The notes under the pieces were generated by a model. It did not search any database. It saw only the letters and a list, made by a program, of their open reading frames with translations, and was not told the origin of the DNA. The position numbers and the translations under genes were made by a program. From Chelatococcus asaccharovorans (GTDB taxonomy: Bacteria > Pseudomonadota > Alphaproteobacteria > Rhizobiales > Beijerinckiaceae): 64,000 nt of DNA. The DNA is taken from assembly GCF_003201475.1 (NCBI RefSeq), contig NZ_QJJK01000003.1, positions 310,001 to 374,000 on the forward strand, read 5' to 3'. Positions 6,719 to 14,397 of this stretch are shown piece by piece (position 1 is the first letter of the stretch; every line of letters starts with the position of its first letter).

Positions 6719-8248
6719 TCAAGGCTTGAGCGTGACGCCGTAGAAAAAGAAGCGCTGATCGCCGCGCGGCCGGAAGCCTTCGAGCTTCTTCGACACGCCG
6801 TAGAAGTCGAAGCCGCCGTAGAGAAAGACGATCGGCGCCTCTTCATGCATGAGCTGCATCGCTTTGCGATAAATGTCGGTGCGCTTCGCCCTGTCCGTCT
6901 CGCGCGCACCCGCGTCGATCAGCGCGTCGAGTTCCGCGTTGCGCATGTAGGAGTAACGCCAGGAGGAGCGATATTGCGCGACCTGGAAGTCCGGATCATC
7001 GAGCGGCGCAAGCCCCAGGAAAGCCATCGGCTGCAATTCCCGCGCGCGGAGCTGGCGCAGGAACTCTCCGGCCTCGAGCGAGACCATCCTGGCACGGACG
7101 CCGACCTTGGCCAGCATCCCGGCGATGGCCTCGGACACCTCGCGATCCTGGGCATAGCGGCCCGAGGGAAACTTGAAGACGATCTCGAAACCGTCGGGAT
7201 AGCCCGCCTCGCGCAGCAGCGCCTTCGCCTTCTCAGGGTCATAGGGATAGTCGGCGAGCGACGGGTCGAAGCCGAGCTGTTCCTTGCGCAGCACCTGGCC
7301 GTTGAGCGGAAAGGCACGACCGGCAAACAGGGTCTCGATGATGAGCTTCTTGTCGACCGCATAGTTCATCGCCTGCCGGACCTTTTTGTCCTTGAGCGGA
7401 CTTGGATGTTCGTCGAGCGACGACAGGATGAGCTGGAAGATCCGGTAGCTCGGCACCTCAATGACCGCGCGATCGGGCAGGCGCGCGATCTCGCCGATGG
7501 CGGTGATCGGAATATTGGTGGCGATATCGAATTCACCGATGGTGAAACCCGCGACGCGCGCGGCGTCATCGGGCACCGGACGCCAGACGAGACGGTCGAT
7601 ACCCCTGGGGCCGTTACCCTTGGGGCCGTTACCCCAGTATTGGGCGTTCCGCTCCATCACGAGCTGGCTGTCCTTAACCCATTCCTTCAGGACGAAAGGC
7701 CCTGTGCCGATGGGTTTCTGGCCATAGGCCTCCAGTCCGACGCTCGCCCAATAGGCCGGCGGCGTGACATAGACCTGGGTCAGCATCAACTCGAAGGGCG
7801 GGTAGGGGAATTTGGTATGGACCGCGACGCTCATGTCGTCGAGCTTCTCGACGCGATCGATGGCCGCGGCATAGTTGGCGTAGGCGGGCGCCTGTTTCGG
7901 GTCGAGAAAGACCTTGAAACTATGCACCACCGCATCCGCATTGAGCGGCTCGCCATTGGTGAAGCTGACGCCCTTGCGCAGGGTGAGCTTCATGGTCGTG
8001 GGGGCGACGAGTTCCCAGCTCTCCGCGAGGAGGGGTTCGGTCTTGCCTGTCGCGGGGTTGTTCCAGAGCAGGGGCTCGACGATCACGCCGCCGGCATTGA
8101 GATTGTCGGAGGCCGTCGTGCCGTTGGGCCAGAGCGTCTGCGGATCGAAGCCCTGGGCGACGGTCACGGTGTTCGTCTGCGCCGCGGCCACCGTCGTGGA
8201 CGCGGCAAGCGCGAGCGCAATAAAGGCACGGCGCACAGCATGCAGCAT
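6719..8248 (-). CDS. Family-5 extracellular solute-binding protein
   Basis: A 509-residue periplasmic binding protein, paralogous to the one at 1821-3332. ATG 8248 is chosen because GGGGAG lies 8 bp upstream and it is followed at once by a signal peptide (LHAVRRAFIALALAASTTVAAAQ); the longer open frame to 8296 adds an unlikely charged extension. Shared family motifs are LRKGVSFTNGEPLNADAVVH, QKPIGTGPFVLKEWVKD and RQAMNYAVDKK. An in-frame 15-bp tandem duplication near 7606-7633 inserts a repeated GPKGN unit that the paralogue lacks. No permease or ATPase gene is adjacent, so it probably serves a transporter encoded elsewhere, perhaps the one entering at base 1. Confidence 0.93.
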   Translation of the reverse strand: MLHAVRRAFIALALAASTTVAAAQTNTVTVAQGFDPQTLWPNGTTASDNLNAGGVIVEPLLWNNPATGKTEPLLAESWELVAPTTMKLTLRKGVSFTNGEPLNADAVVHSFKVFLDPKQAPAYANYAAAIDRVEKLDDMSVAVHTKFPYPPFELMLTQVYVTPPAYWASVGLEAYGQKPIGTGPFVLKEWVKDSQLVMERNAQYWGNGPKGNGPRGIDRLVWRPVPDDAARVAGFTIGEFDIATNIPITAIGEIARLPDRAVIEVPSYRIFQLILSSLDEHPSPLKDKKVRQAMNYAVDKKLIIETLFAGRAFPLNGQVLRKEQLGFDPSLADYPYDPEKAKALLREAGYPDGFEIVFKFPSGRYAQDREVSEAIAGMLAKVGVRARMVSLEAGEFLRQLRARELQPMAFLGLAPLDDPDFQVAQYRSSWRYSYMRNAELDALIDAGARETDRAKRTDIYRKAMQLMHEEAPIVFLYGGFDFYGVSKKLEGFRPRGDQRFFFYGVTLKP

Positions 8249-8584
8249 GAAGCGAGCTCCCCTTCTGACGTCGCGTGGGCTCGGCCTTCTCGTCATCTCG
8301 ACTTAAATAGAGCCGTATAATGCCGGCAACGCTGAAATTTTAGAGATCGTATTCGCAAAGCGGGCAGTCGAAAAGGAATATTTCACGCGCTTTCACGCCT
8401 CCGCGCAAAGTGTCGACAGAACGCGCGGCCAAAGATGCCCGGCAGGACCCAATTCGGCCAATCCGGCTTCCAGCGAGCCCGGAACGCCCCGACATCCGCT
8501 TTGGCGATCGGCGTTTGTTAAAAAGAACAAGGCGCAGGCGATACCTTCGCCCGCGCCTGCGGATGGCCTCTTAAGGGAGGGCGG
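8249..8584. other. Intergenic: leader of the binding-protein gene and terminator region
   Basis: 336 bases without a gene. The proximal part should carry the promoter of the minus-strand binding-protein gene at 8248, but I see no convincing -35/-10 pair. The distal part contains the terminator of the sugar-permease operon. Confidence 0.5.
8518..8557 (-). terminator. Rho-independent terminator of the sugar ABC operon
   Basis: Read on the minus strand, an 11-bp stem (8547-8557 with 8531-8541, one G-T pair) with a 5-base loop is followed by TTGTTCTTTTT. It lies 28 bp past the stop of the MalG-type permease gene. Confidence 0.85.
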
Positions 8585-9469
8585 TCAGCCTTTGACGGCG
8601 CCCGACGTCAGGCCCGAGACGAGATAGCGCTGGATCACGAGGAAGAAGGCTGCCGCTGGCAGCGCGAAAACGACGGATGCCGCCATCATCTCGTCCCAGG
8701 CCACCGAATACTGGCTTTCGAACGACGTGAGGCCGACCGACAGCACCCAGTTGCTTTGCGTTGCAATGAGTGTCCGCGCCAGGAAGAACTCATCCCAGCC
8801 GGTGATGAAGGAGAAGGCCGTCACCACCACGAGGCCCGGGATCGCGAGCGGCAGGGTCACGCGGTAGAAGGCTCCCATGCGGCTGCAGCCGTCGATCTGC
8901 GCCTGTTCCTCGAGGTCGATGGGAATGCGGTCGAAGAAGCCCTTCATCAGCCAGGTCGCCAGCGGCAGGATGAAGGCCGCGTCGGCGATCGCCAGCCCGA
9001 TCAAGGTGTTATAGAGGCCAAGCTGCCGGAAGATGACATAGAGCGGCACGACGATCAGCGTCGCCGGCAGCATCTGCGAGAACAGGATGAAGATCCCGAA
9101 AGCGCCCGTCATCTTGCCGCGGAAGCGCGACAGGGCGTAGCCCGCGTTGATCGCGACGATGGTGCAGAAGATCGACGTGGCGGAAGCGACGACGGCCGTA
9201 TTCGTCAGCCAGGTCAGAACCGCACGTTCGGTGAAGATCTTCTCATAGGCCTTGAACGAGATGCTGCTCGGGATGATGCGCGGCGGCCATTCGAACAGGG
9301 AGCTGCTGCCGAGGGACGACACGAACATCCAGTAATAGGGAAAGATCACGAGGCCTGCGCACAGGAGGGTGAAGGCGAAGGCCGCCGCGCTCCGGAGGAA
9401 GGCGAGGCGCGCCGAGCCGGCGGCGGAGACCGCGCCCATGGTCCTGGCCGAATTGACGAAGGATCTCAT
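8585..9469 (-). CDS. Carbohydrate ABC transporter permease, MalG type
   Basis: A 294-residue inner-membrane permease for a sugar-type importer. Six hydrophobic segments are visible, beginning with AFAFTLLCAGLVIFPYYW. The EAA loop that contacts the ATPase is EEQAQIDGCSRMGAFYRVTL, typical of the MalG/UgpE branch. Its ATG overlaps the stop of the MalF-type gene by 4 bp (ATGA), showing translational coupling. No MalK/UgpC-type ATPase gene lies in this operon; such importers often share an ATPase encoded elsewhere. A strong terminator follows at 8518-8557. The sugar is not identifiable from sequence. Confidence 0.94.
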   Translation of the reverse strand: MRSFVNSARTMGAVSAAGSARLAFLRSAAAFAFTLLCAGLVIFPYYWMFVSSLGSSSLFEWPPRIIPSSISFKAYEKIFTERAVLTWLTNTAVVASATSIFCTIVAINAGYALSRFRGKMTGAFGIFILFSQMLPATLIVVPLYVIFRQLGLYNTLIGLAIADAAFILPLATWLMKGFFDRIPIDLEEQAQIDGCSRMGAFYRVTLPLAIPGLVVVTAFSFITGWDEFFLARTLIATQSNWVLSVGLTSFESQYSVAWDEMMAASVVFALPAAAFFLVIQRYLVSGLTSGAVKG

Positions 9470-10383
9470 GGCGCCTCGCTCCGGCGTGCGATCAGGAAGA
9501 AATAGGCGAGGCTGAAGCAGAGCAGGATGACGAGGAGAACCGCGCCCACCGCGGCTGCGTAGCCGATCCGCTGATATTGGAATGCGACGTTATAGGTGAG
9601 GATCGACAAGGTTTCCGTCGCGCGGGCCGGCCCGCCGCCCGTCATCGCATAGATCATCGTCACGCGGCGGAAGGAATTGAGGATCAGGATCAGGATGAGG
9701 ATGACGTTGACCGCCCTCAATCCCGGCAGCGTCACATGGATGAAGCGCCGGAAGACGCCCGCACCATCCATCATCGCCGCTTCATACTGCTCGTCGGGGA
9801 TGGTCTGCAGGCCGGCAAGCAGAATGAGCATGGCAAAGGGGAACTGCTGCCAGCTCGTCACGAGCACGAGCGCCGGCATGGCGAGCCCGGCGCTCGTCAG
9901 CCAGGCAGCCGGCGCACTGATGATCCCGGCCTCGACCAGAGCATAATTGATGACGCCATACTGGGCATCGAGCATCCACACGAAGATCATCACGGCGACG
10001 ACCTCGGGAATGGCCCAGGGCATGATGAACAGCGTGCGAATGAAGCCGCGGCCCGGGATCTCGCGGTTGAGCAGCAAGGCGAATCCGAGGCCGAGGCCAT
10101 AGGTGCAGAGCATCGTCGCCAGGCCGTAGGTGAAGGTCACGCTTACCGAGTTCCAAAAGGCCGGATCGCTCCCCAGCGCAACATAGTTCGCAAGGCCGAT
10201 GAACTGTCCCTCGCTATAGCGCAACAACCGGGTGTTGAAGAAGGAGAGCGTGATACCCCGCACAATGGGATAAAATAGAAGCCCCGCCATGATGATTCCG
10301 GCCGGCGCGATGAGCCAGACGGGCATCCAGTCAAAAGGCGTCGCTCGCGACGGCCGTGGGGCCATCGATGGATCGCGCTTCAT
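9466..10383 (-). CDS. Carbohydrate ABC transporter permease, MalF/UgpA type
   Basis: A 305-residue inner-membrane permease, partner of the MalG-type gene with which it overlaps 4 bp. The EAA loop reads EQYEAAMMDGAGVFRRFIHV, and GGPARATETLSILTYNVAFQ near the C-terminus is characteristic of the UgpA/MalF family. A candidate operator, GGTATTAATTGGTATCAT, lies 18 bp upstream of the ATG and resembles one before the binding-protein gene at 11942. Both may therefore answer to the GntR/LacI-type regulator at 12039, and the permeases may have a promoter or internal control of their own. Confidence 0.94.
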   Translation of the reverse strand: MKRDPSMAPRPSRATPFDWMPVWLIAPAGIIMAGLLFYPIVRGITLSFFNTRLLRYSEGQFIGLANYVALGSDPAFWNSVSVTFTYGLATMLCTYGLGLGFALLLNREIPGRGFIRTLFIMPWAIPEVVAVMIFVWMLDAQYGVINYALVEAGIISAPAAWLTSAGLAMPALVLVTSWQQFPFAMLILLAGLQTIPDEQYEAAMMDGAGVFRRFIHVTLPGLRAVNVILILILILNSFRRVTMIYAMTGGGPARATETLSILTYNVAFQYQRIGYAAAVGAVLLVILLCFSLAYFFLIARRSEAP

Positions 10384-10400
10384 GAGATTGCTCGCAAACT

Positions 10401-10418
10401 GGTATTAATTGGTATCAT
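10401..10418. promoter_or_regulatory. Candidate GntR/LacI-type operator before the MalF gene
   Basis: GGTATTAATTGGTATCAT lies 18 bp upstream of the MalF-type start. It shares GGTA-N5/6-GGTATCAT with 11956-11972, the site upstream of the binding-protein gene in the same cluster. Confidence 0.45.
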
Positions 10419-10639
10419 GCCTTCAGACCAACCGGGGCCATTGCGGGTGCGCCCGCGGCGTCCGAGAGCATTCGCGCGCTGCCGGATGCAGGGCGTTCGT
10501 GTCGCGCGCATTGTTGTCGCAAAGGGGGCGCGCATCTCCCAAAGCTGCGCATCCCAACACGCTTCATCCTTCCGGGTTCGGGTCGCCCACGGCACGGGGA
10601 CGATGCGCATTCGGGGAGCGTCCCTCCCGCGTGAGAGGC

Positions 10640-10667
10640 CCCACCGGCATCGCCTGATGCCGGTGGG
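10640..10667 (-). terminator. Intercistronic hairpin after the sugar-binding-protein gene
   Basis: A perfect 12-bp stem (10640-10651 with 10656-10667) with a 4-base loop lies about 30 bp past the binding-protein stop, without a good T-run. It may act as an mRNA 3'-end stabiliser or partial terminator, so that the binding protein is made in excess over the permeases. Confidence 0.6.
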
Positions 10668-10697
10668 ATATCGGCGCCCCCCCCAGGTCGGGGCTGT

Positions 10698-11942
10698 TCA
10701 GCGGGTTTTGGCCCAGGTTTCAAGGGCCTTCTGGGCCTGGTTCAGTCCCTCTTCCACGGTCGCGGTGCCGGCATAGATCTTGGCGAGATGGTCGGTCACG
10801 ATCTGCCGGAATTCCGCGGCATCGACGGCATAGCCGGGGGGCGCATAGCCGAGGCCGCCGGGATATTTCGCCGCGATCTCGACCATCTGGCCAACCCAAG
10901 GGTTCTTGGCGAGGAATTCGGGGCTCAGCTTCACGTCCGTGCCAGGAATCTGCAAGAGCTTCTCGACATAGGAGCGCTGGGCCGGCTCCGCATTGATGAT
11001 CTCGAGATAGTCGCAGGCCTCAGCCTTCAGCTTCGAGCCGGCGGGGATGGTGTAGAAGGCACCGCCCGTGATCGCCGCGTGGGTCGGCGTCGGCATGACG
11101 GCAAAATCCACCTTCTTGACCAGATCCGGATTGGTCGTCGCGACCTGCCCGATCACCCAGGGACCATCGAAGATGAAGGCGACCTTGCCTTCCGCGAACA
11201 TGGTGCGAATCGCATTGGCATCGAGCCCCTTCGGGCTGAGATTTTCATCGAGGAAGCGCTTCGTCCAGGACACGCCCTGGACGGTCAGGGGATCGTTCGC
11301 GGTGATCGTTCCGTCGGGTTTCGACCAGTCCCCGCCGAGCCCGATCACCCACTGCATGCTCTGCAGATAGGGAAAGAGCGCGTTCGACATGTTGTTGGGG
11401 AAGCCATAGCCCCATTGCCCGGTCTTCTCCTTCACGGCTTTGGCCGCGGCATGGAACGCCTCGGGCGTCGTCGGAATGCTGGTCACCCCGGCCTTGTCCA
11501 GGAGGTCCTTGTTCACGATCATGGACTGCGGGCTCATGGTGAGCGGCACGCCGTAGGTCTTGCCGTCCTTCTGCGCGAATTTGATGGAGGGCAGGAGGCG
11601 ATCCTTATAGGACGAGGCGGCGATACAGTCGTCGAGCGGCGCGAGAATGCCGGCATCGATGAGGGGCGCGAGCATATTGGTATAGGCTGGCATCAGATCG
11701 GGCACGTCGCCTGCGGCGATCTGCGTGGTGATGACATTCTCGAAGGTCGCCGGAGACAAGACCGTGGCCTCAACCTTGACCCCGGGATGCTTGGCCTCGA
11801 ACTCGGCCTTGCGCTCCTTATGCCAGGCCCCGACCTGGCCTTCTTCCCACATCCAGCTTGGATATTTGAACGACCTGTCCTGGGCGAGGGCGGCGCCCGA
11901 GAGCGCGACCAGGCAACATGCACCAGCGATGATGGATTTCAT
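10698..11942 (-). CDS. Sugar ABC transporter substrate-binding protein (family 1)
   Basis: A 414-residue periplasmic binding protein of the MalE/UgpB type. ATG 11942 is chosen because AAGGGGG lies just upstream and it is followed by a signal peptide (KSIIAGACCLVALSGAALAQ); the open frame continues further upstream only by chance. Family features include KHPGVKVEATVLSP, YGVPLTMSPQSMIVNKDLLD and FAEGKVAFIFDGPWVIGQ. It is first in a minus-strand operon with two permeases and divergent from the GntR/LacI-type regulator. A candidate operator overlaps its leader at 11956-11972. The adjacent lactonase suggests an aldose or sugar-acid substrate, but this is inference. Confidence 0.94.
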   Translation of the reverse strand: MKSIIAGACCLVALSGAALAQDRSFKYPSWMWEEGQVGAWHKERKAEFEAKHPGVKVEATVLSPATFENVITTQIAAGDVPDLMPAYTNMLAPLIDAGILAPLDDCIAASSYKDRLLPSIKFAQKDGKTYGVPLTMSPQSMIVNKDLLDKAGVTSIPTTPEAFHAAAKAVKEKTGQWGYGFPNNMSNALFPYLQSMQWVIGLGGDWSKPDGTITANDPLTVQGVSWTKRFLDENLSPKGLDANAIRTMFAEGKVAFIFDGPWVIGQVATTNPDLVKKVDFAVMPTPTHAAITGGAFYTIPAGSKLKAEACDYLEIINAEPAQRSYVEKLLQIPGTDVKLSPEFLAKNPWVGQMVEIAAKYPGGLGYAPPGYAVDAAEFRQIVTDHLAKIYAGTATVEEGLNQAQKALETWAKTR

Positions 11943-11955
11943 GGCATCCCCCTTT

Positions 11956-11972
11956 GGTAGTACCGGTATCAT
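11956..11972. promoter_or_regulatory. Candidate GntR/LacI-type operator in the divergent promoter
   Basis: GGTAGTACCGGTATCAT lies in the 96-bp region between the binding-protein gene (minus) and the regulator (plus). It contains the palindrome TACCGGTA and matches the site at 10401-10418 in the pattern GGTA-N5/6-GGTATCAT. Confidence 0.5.
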
Positions 11973-12038
11973 AAATTCAGCTGTTGTTGTCTTTGAAGCC
12001 TTAATATATAATACATGTTCTATGAGGTGACGCAATCC

Positions 12039-13136
12039 ATGACTTCTGACAAGACCGGACTGATGGAGCGCACGTTGCGCGAGGCGATCGAGCAAGGCCG
12101 CTATGAGCCTGGCCATGCGATTCCGTCCGAGCGCCAGCTGATGGAGGAGTACGCCCTGTCGCGCACCACCATTCGCCGGGCGATCGACGCGCTCGTGGAT
12201 GCCGGCCGGCTGGAGCGCCGGCCGGGAAGTGGTACCTTTGTTGTCGACAGGCTGGCGAGCATTCGCCCGGGGACGATTCAGCCTGCCCGTCTGGCGCTGA
12301 TCATCCCCACCTTTTCCAGCCCGTTCTATGGGGAGATGATTGACGGGATGGAGCAGGAGGCGCGCAGCCATGACCTCAAGATCATGGCGAGCCAGTCCGA
12401 GTACCGGTTCGAAAGCGAAAGCGAGCAGCTTGCGGAAGTTGCGAGCGACCCTTTGATCGGTGGTGCGGTGGTCGCCCCGGGTGCCATCGACAGGCCGGCG
12501 CCGGGTGCGCTCAAGGTGATCGAGGCCGGCAAGCCGCTGGTCTATGTCGGCCGCTGGCCGAAGGGACTGAAGATCGACACGATCTCGACCGATTACCTCA
12601 CGGCGGCCAAGCTTGCCGTCGAGCATCTCATCGCACTAGGCCATCGCCGGATCGCCTATGTGGAAGGCGCGCCGCATTTCCATAATTTCTCTCCTTATAG
12701 CGGCTATAGCGAGGCGTTGAAGGAGGCGCGCATAGCGCAGCATGCGGAACTGGTCTGCCTGCCGGATCTTCCCTCCCAGGAGGCCGGCCATGCCGCGGTG
12801 ACCGATCTCATCCATCGCGGCATCGAATTCACGGCGGTGTTCGCGCGCAACGATGTGACCGCCGTCGGCGTCATGCGTGCATTGCGCGAGGCGGGACTCA
12901 GCATTCCCCGCGACGTATCCGTGGCGGCGATCAACAACAGCCTGCTTGCCCGCTCGCTCGATCCGCCCGTCACCACCGTCGACCCTTATCCATCGACGCT
13001 CGGACGCCTCGCGCTCAAGCTTCTGCACGAGAGGATTCTGGGTCAATATGCCGGCCCCCCGATCAGGATCACGCTGGACCCCACCCTGAATATCCGGGCA
13101 TCGAGCGGGCCGCCGCCCAAAGGGGCGCGCAAATGA
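12039..13136 (+). CDS. GntR-type regulator with LacI/periplasmic-binding sensor domain
   Basis: A 365-residue repressor-type regulator. The N-terminal winged helix is of the GntR type (EQGRYEPGHAIPSERQLMEE, SRTTIRRAIDALVDAGRLER, GSGTFV). It is joined to a LacI-like effector domain beginning LALIIPTFSSPFYGEMIDGM, the AraR-type architecture used to sense sugars. ATG 12039 has GAGGTG 8 bp upstream; ATG 12015 lacks a ribosome site. It is divergent from the sugar-binding protein, and two similar candidate operators lie before that gene and before the permeases. It probably represses the transporter until its sugar is present. The next gene, a lactonase, lies downstream on the same strand. Confidence 0.9.
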   Translation: MTSDKTGLMERTLREAIEQGRYEPGHAIPSERQLMEEYALSRTTIRRAIDALVDAGRLERRPGSGTFVVDRLASIRPGTIQPARLALIIPTFSSPFYGEMIDGMEQEARSHDLKIMASQSEYRFESESEQLAEVASDPLIGGAVVAPGAIDRPAPGALKVIEAGKPLVYVGRWPKGLKIDTISTDYLTAAKLAVEHLIALGHRRIAYVEGAPHFHNFSPYSGYSEALKEARIAQHAELVCLPDLPSQEAGHAAVTDLIHRGIEFTAVFARNDVTAVGVMRALREAGLSIPRDVSVAAINNSLLARSLDPPVTTVDPYPSTLGRLALKLLHERILGQYAGPPIRITLDPTLNIRASSGPPPKGARK

Positions 13137-13262
13137 AACACGCGGCCCTCGCCAAGGCGTTCGATGTCTGTCTCTGCGAGCCGAGCACGGCCCCGAGGCG
13201 AGCCATGCGCTCCGGCGCAACCTCGGGCATCGCCCGCAAGACGAGCGTGGGGGCGTGCAGCA

Positions 13263-14321
13263 ATGGCTGAATGTCTCTTCGTCGTCGGCAGCTATACGGA
13301 AAGCTACGCGGAGTTTCGCGCGGCAGGGGAGGGGATCTCCCTGGTGAGGCTCGGCGAGGACGGCGATCTTTCTCTCGTCGACCGTCTCAGCGGCCTGCCG
13401 AACCCATCCTATCTCAAGCCCTTTGCGAAGGACCGCTTTCTTGCGGCCCTTGAAGTCGATGATGCCCGCAACGGCATCGCCACCATCGCGCTTGATCGCG
13501 ATGCCGGGCGCCTGCGCCTTCTGGACCGCGAGGCTGCCCCTGGGCGGGTGCTGTGCCATATCGATCTCGATCCGACCGGCCGGTGGCTCGCGGGTGCATG
13601 CTACCGCAGCGGCCATGTCTTCACGCGCGCCATCGATCCGCAGGGCCGCATCGGAAAGGCAGGATCCGTGGTCGAGCGCCACGGTGCCAGTATCCACCCC
13701 ACCCGCCAGACCGCCCCGCATCCCCACGCGGTTCGGTTCTCGCCGGATGGCCGCTGGGTCGTCGTCCCGGATCTCGGTACGGACGAGATCACGTGCTACC
13801 CCTTCAGCGAAGGGCATCTCGATCGCGCGCCCGCCCTTGCCTGGCGCCCGCCCGCGGGATCGGGGCCGCGGCTCGTCCACTTCAGCCGGGATGGACGCCA
13901 TCTCCTCGTCATCCACGAGCTGGCGAGTGAGGTGTCGTCCCTCCGCTTTCACGATGGCAGGCTGGAGGCCGTTGCCCGTCTTTCCACGCTCTTTACGCCA
14001 TTCCAGCAGGAAAACACCGCCGCGGGGCTGCATTGGCATCCCACTCGGAGTAGCTTTGCCGTCTCGAACCGCGGCGCCAACGCCATCACGGTCTTCGACT
14101 TCGACGAGACGAGCGGCACGATATCGCCCCGGTTCGATATTCCAAGCGGCGGCGACAAGCCGCGGGACTTTGCTTTTTCACCCTGCGGACGCTGGATCGT
14201 CGCGGCGAACCAGAACGATGACACGATCATCCTGTGGGATATCGACTGGAAAGAAGGGCGCGGTCGCGATACAGGTTATCGCGTAGAAGCTGGCACACCA
14301 AGCTGCGTTCGGTTCATATAA
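13263..14321 (+). CDS. Beta-propeller lactonase family protein
   Basis: A 352-residue protein of the YbhE/Pgl-like seven-bladed propeller lactonase family, which includes 6-phosphogluconolactonase and other sugar lactonases. Evidence is the opening FVVGSYTE strand, repeated blade signatures (HIDLDPTGRWLAGACY, AVRFSPDGRWVVVPDLGTDE, DFAFSPCGRWIVAANQNDDT) and the TAPHPHAV segment of the family. No signal peptide is visible. ATG 13263 is used because homology begins here; the frame runs upstream to 13164 without family sequence. It follows the regulator by 126 bp. Hydrolysis of a lactone formed from the imported sugar is a reasonable inference. Another possibility is a propeller protein of different activity. 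Confidence 0.82.
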   Translation: MAECLFVVGSYTESYAEFRAAGEGISLVRLGEDGDLSLVDRLSGLPNPSYLKPFAKDRFLAALEVDDARNGIATIALDRDAGRLRLLDREAAPGRVLCHIDLDPTGRWLAGACYRSGHVFTRAIDPQGRIGKAGSVVERHGASIHPTRQTAPHPHAVRFSPDGRWVVVPDLGTDEITCYPFSEGHLDRAPALAWRPPAGSGPRLVHFSRDGRHLLVIHELASEVSSLRFHDGRLEAVARLSTLFTPFQQENTAAGLHWHPTRSSFAVSNRGANAITVFDFDETSGTISPRFDIPSGGDKPRDFAFSPCGRWIVAANQNDDTIILWDIDWKEGRGRDTGYRVEAGTPSCVRFI

Positions 14322-14397
14322 ATACGTATATAGAGAGAATATAAGATCGAAAAAGTAGACTAATAATTCCTATTACATAGAAAAACGGGGAGAGGTC

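Larger units (their letters stand above)
10384..10697. other. Intercistronic spacer, binding protein to permeases
   Basis: 314 bases between the binding-protein stop and the permease start, on the minus strand. It contains a hairpin at 10640-10667 (perfect 12-bp stem, 4-base loop) just past the binding-protein gene and the candidate operator at 10401-10418. Such hairpins often protect the abundant binding-protein mRNA. I see no gene here. Confidence 0.6.

Noticed and set aside
6845-8320. Plus-strand 491-codon open frame over the second binding protein
   Set aside because: Antisense shadow; composition is His/Arg/Leu-rich noise with no domain.
13133-13270. 45-codon frame whose ATG overlaps the regulator stop and whose end overlaps the lactonase start
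   Set aside because: Coupling-like overlaps are suggestive, but the peptide has no recognisable domain and rare composition; the evidence is too weak for a gene call.
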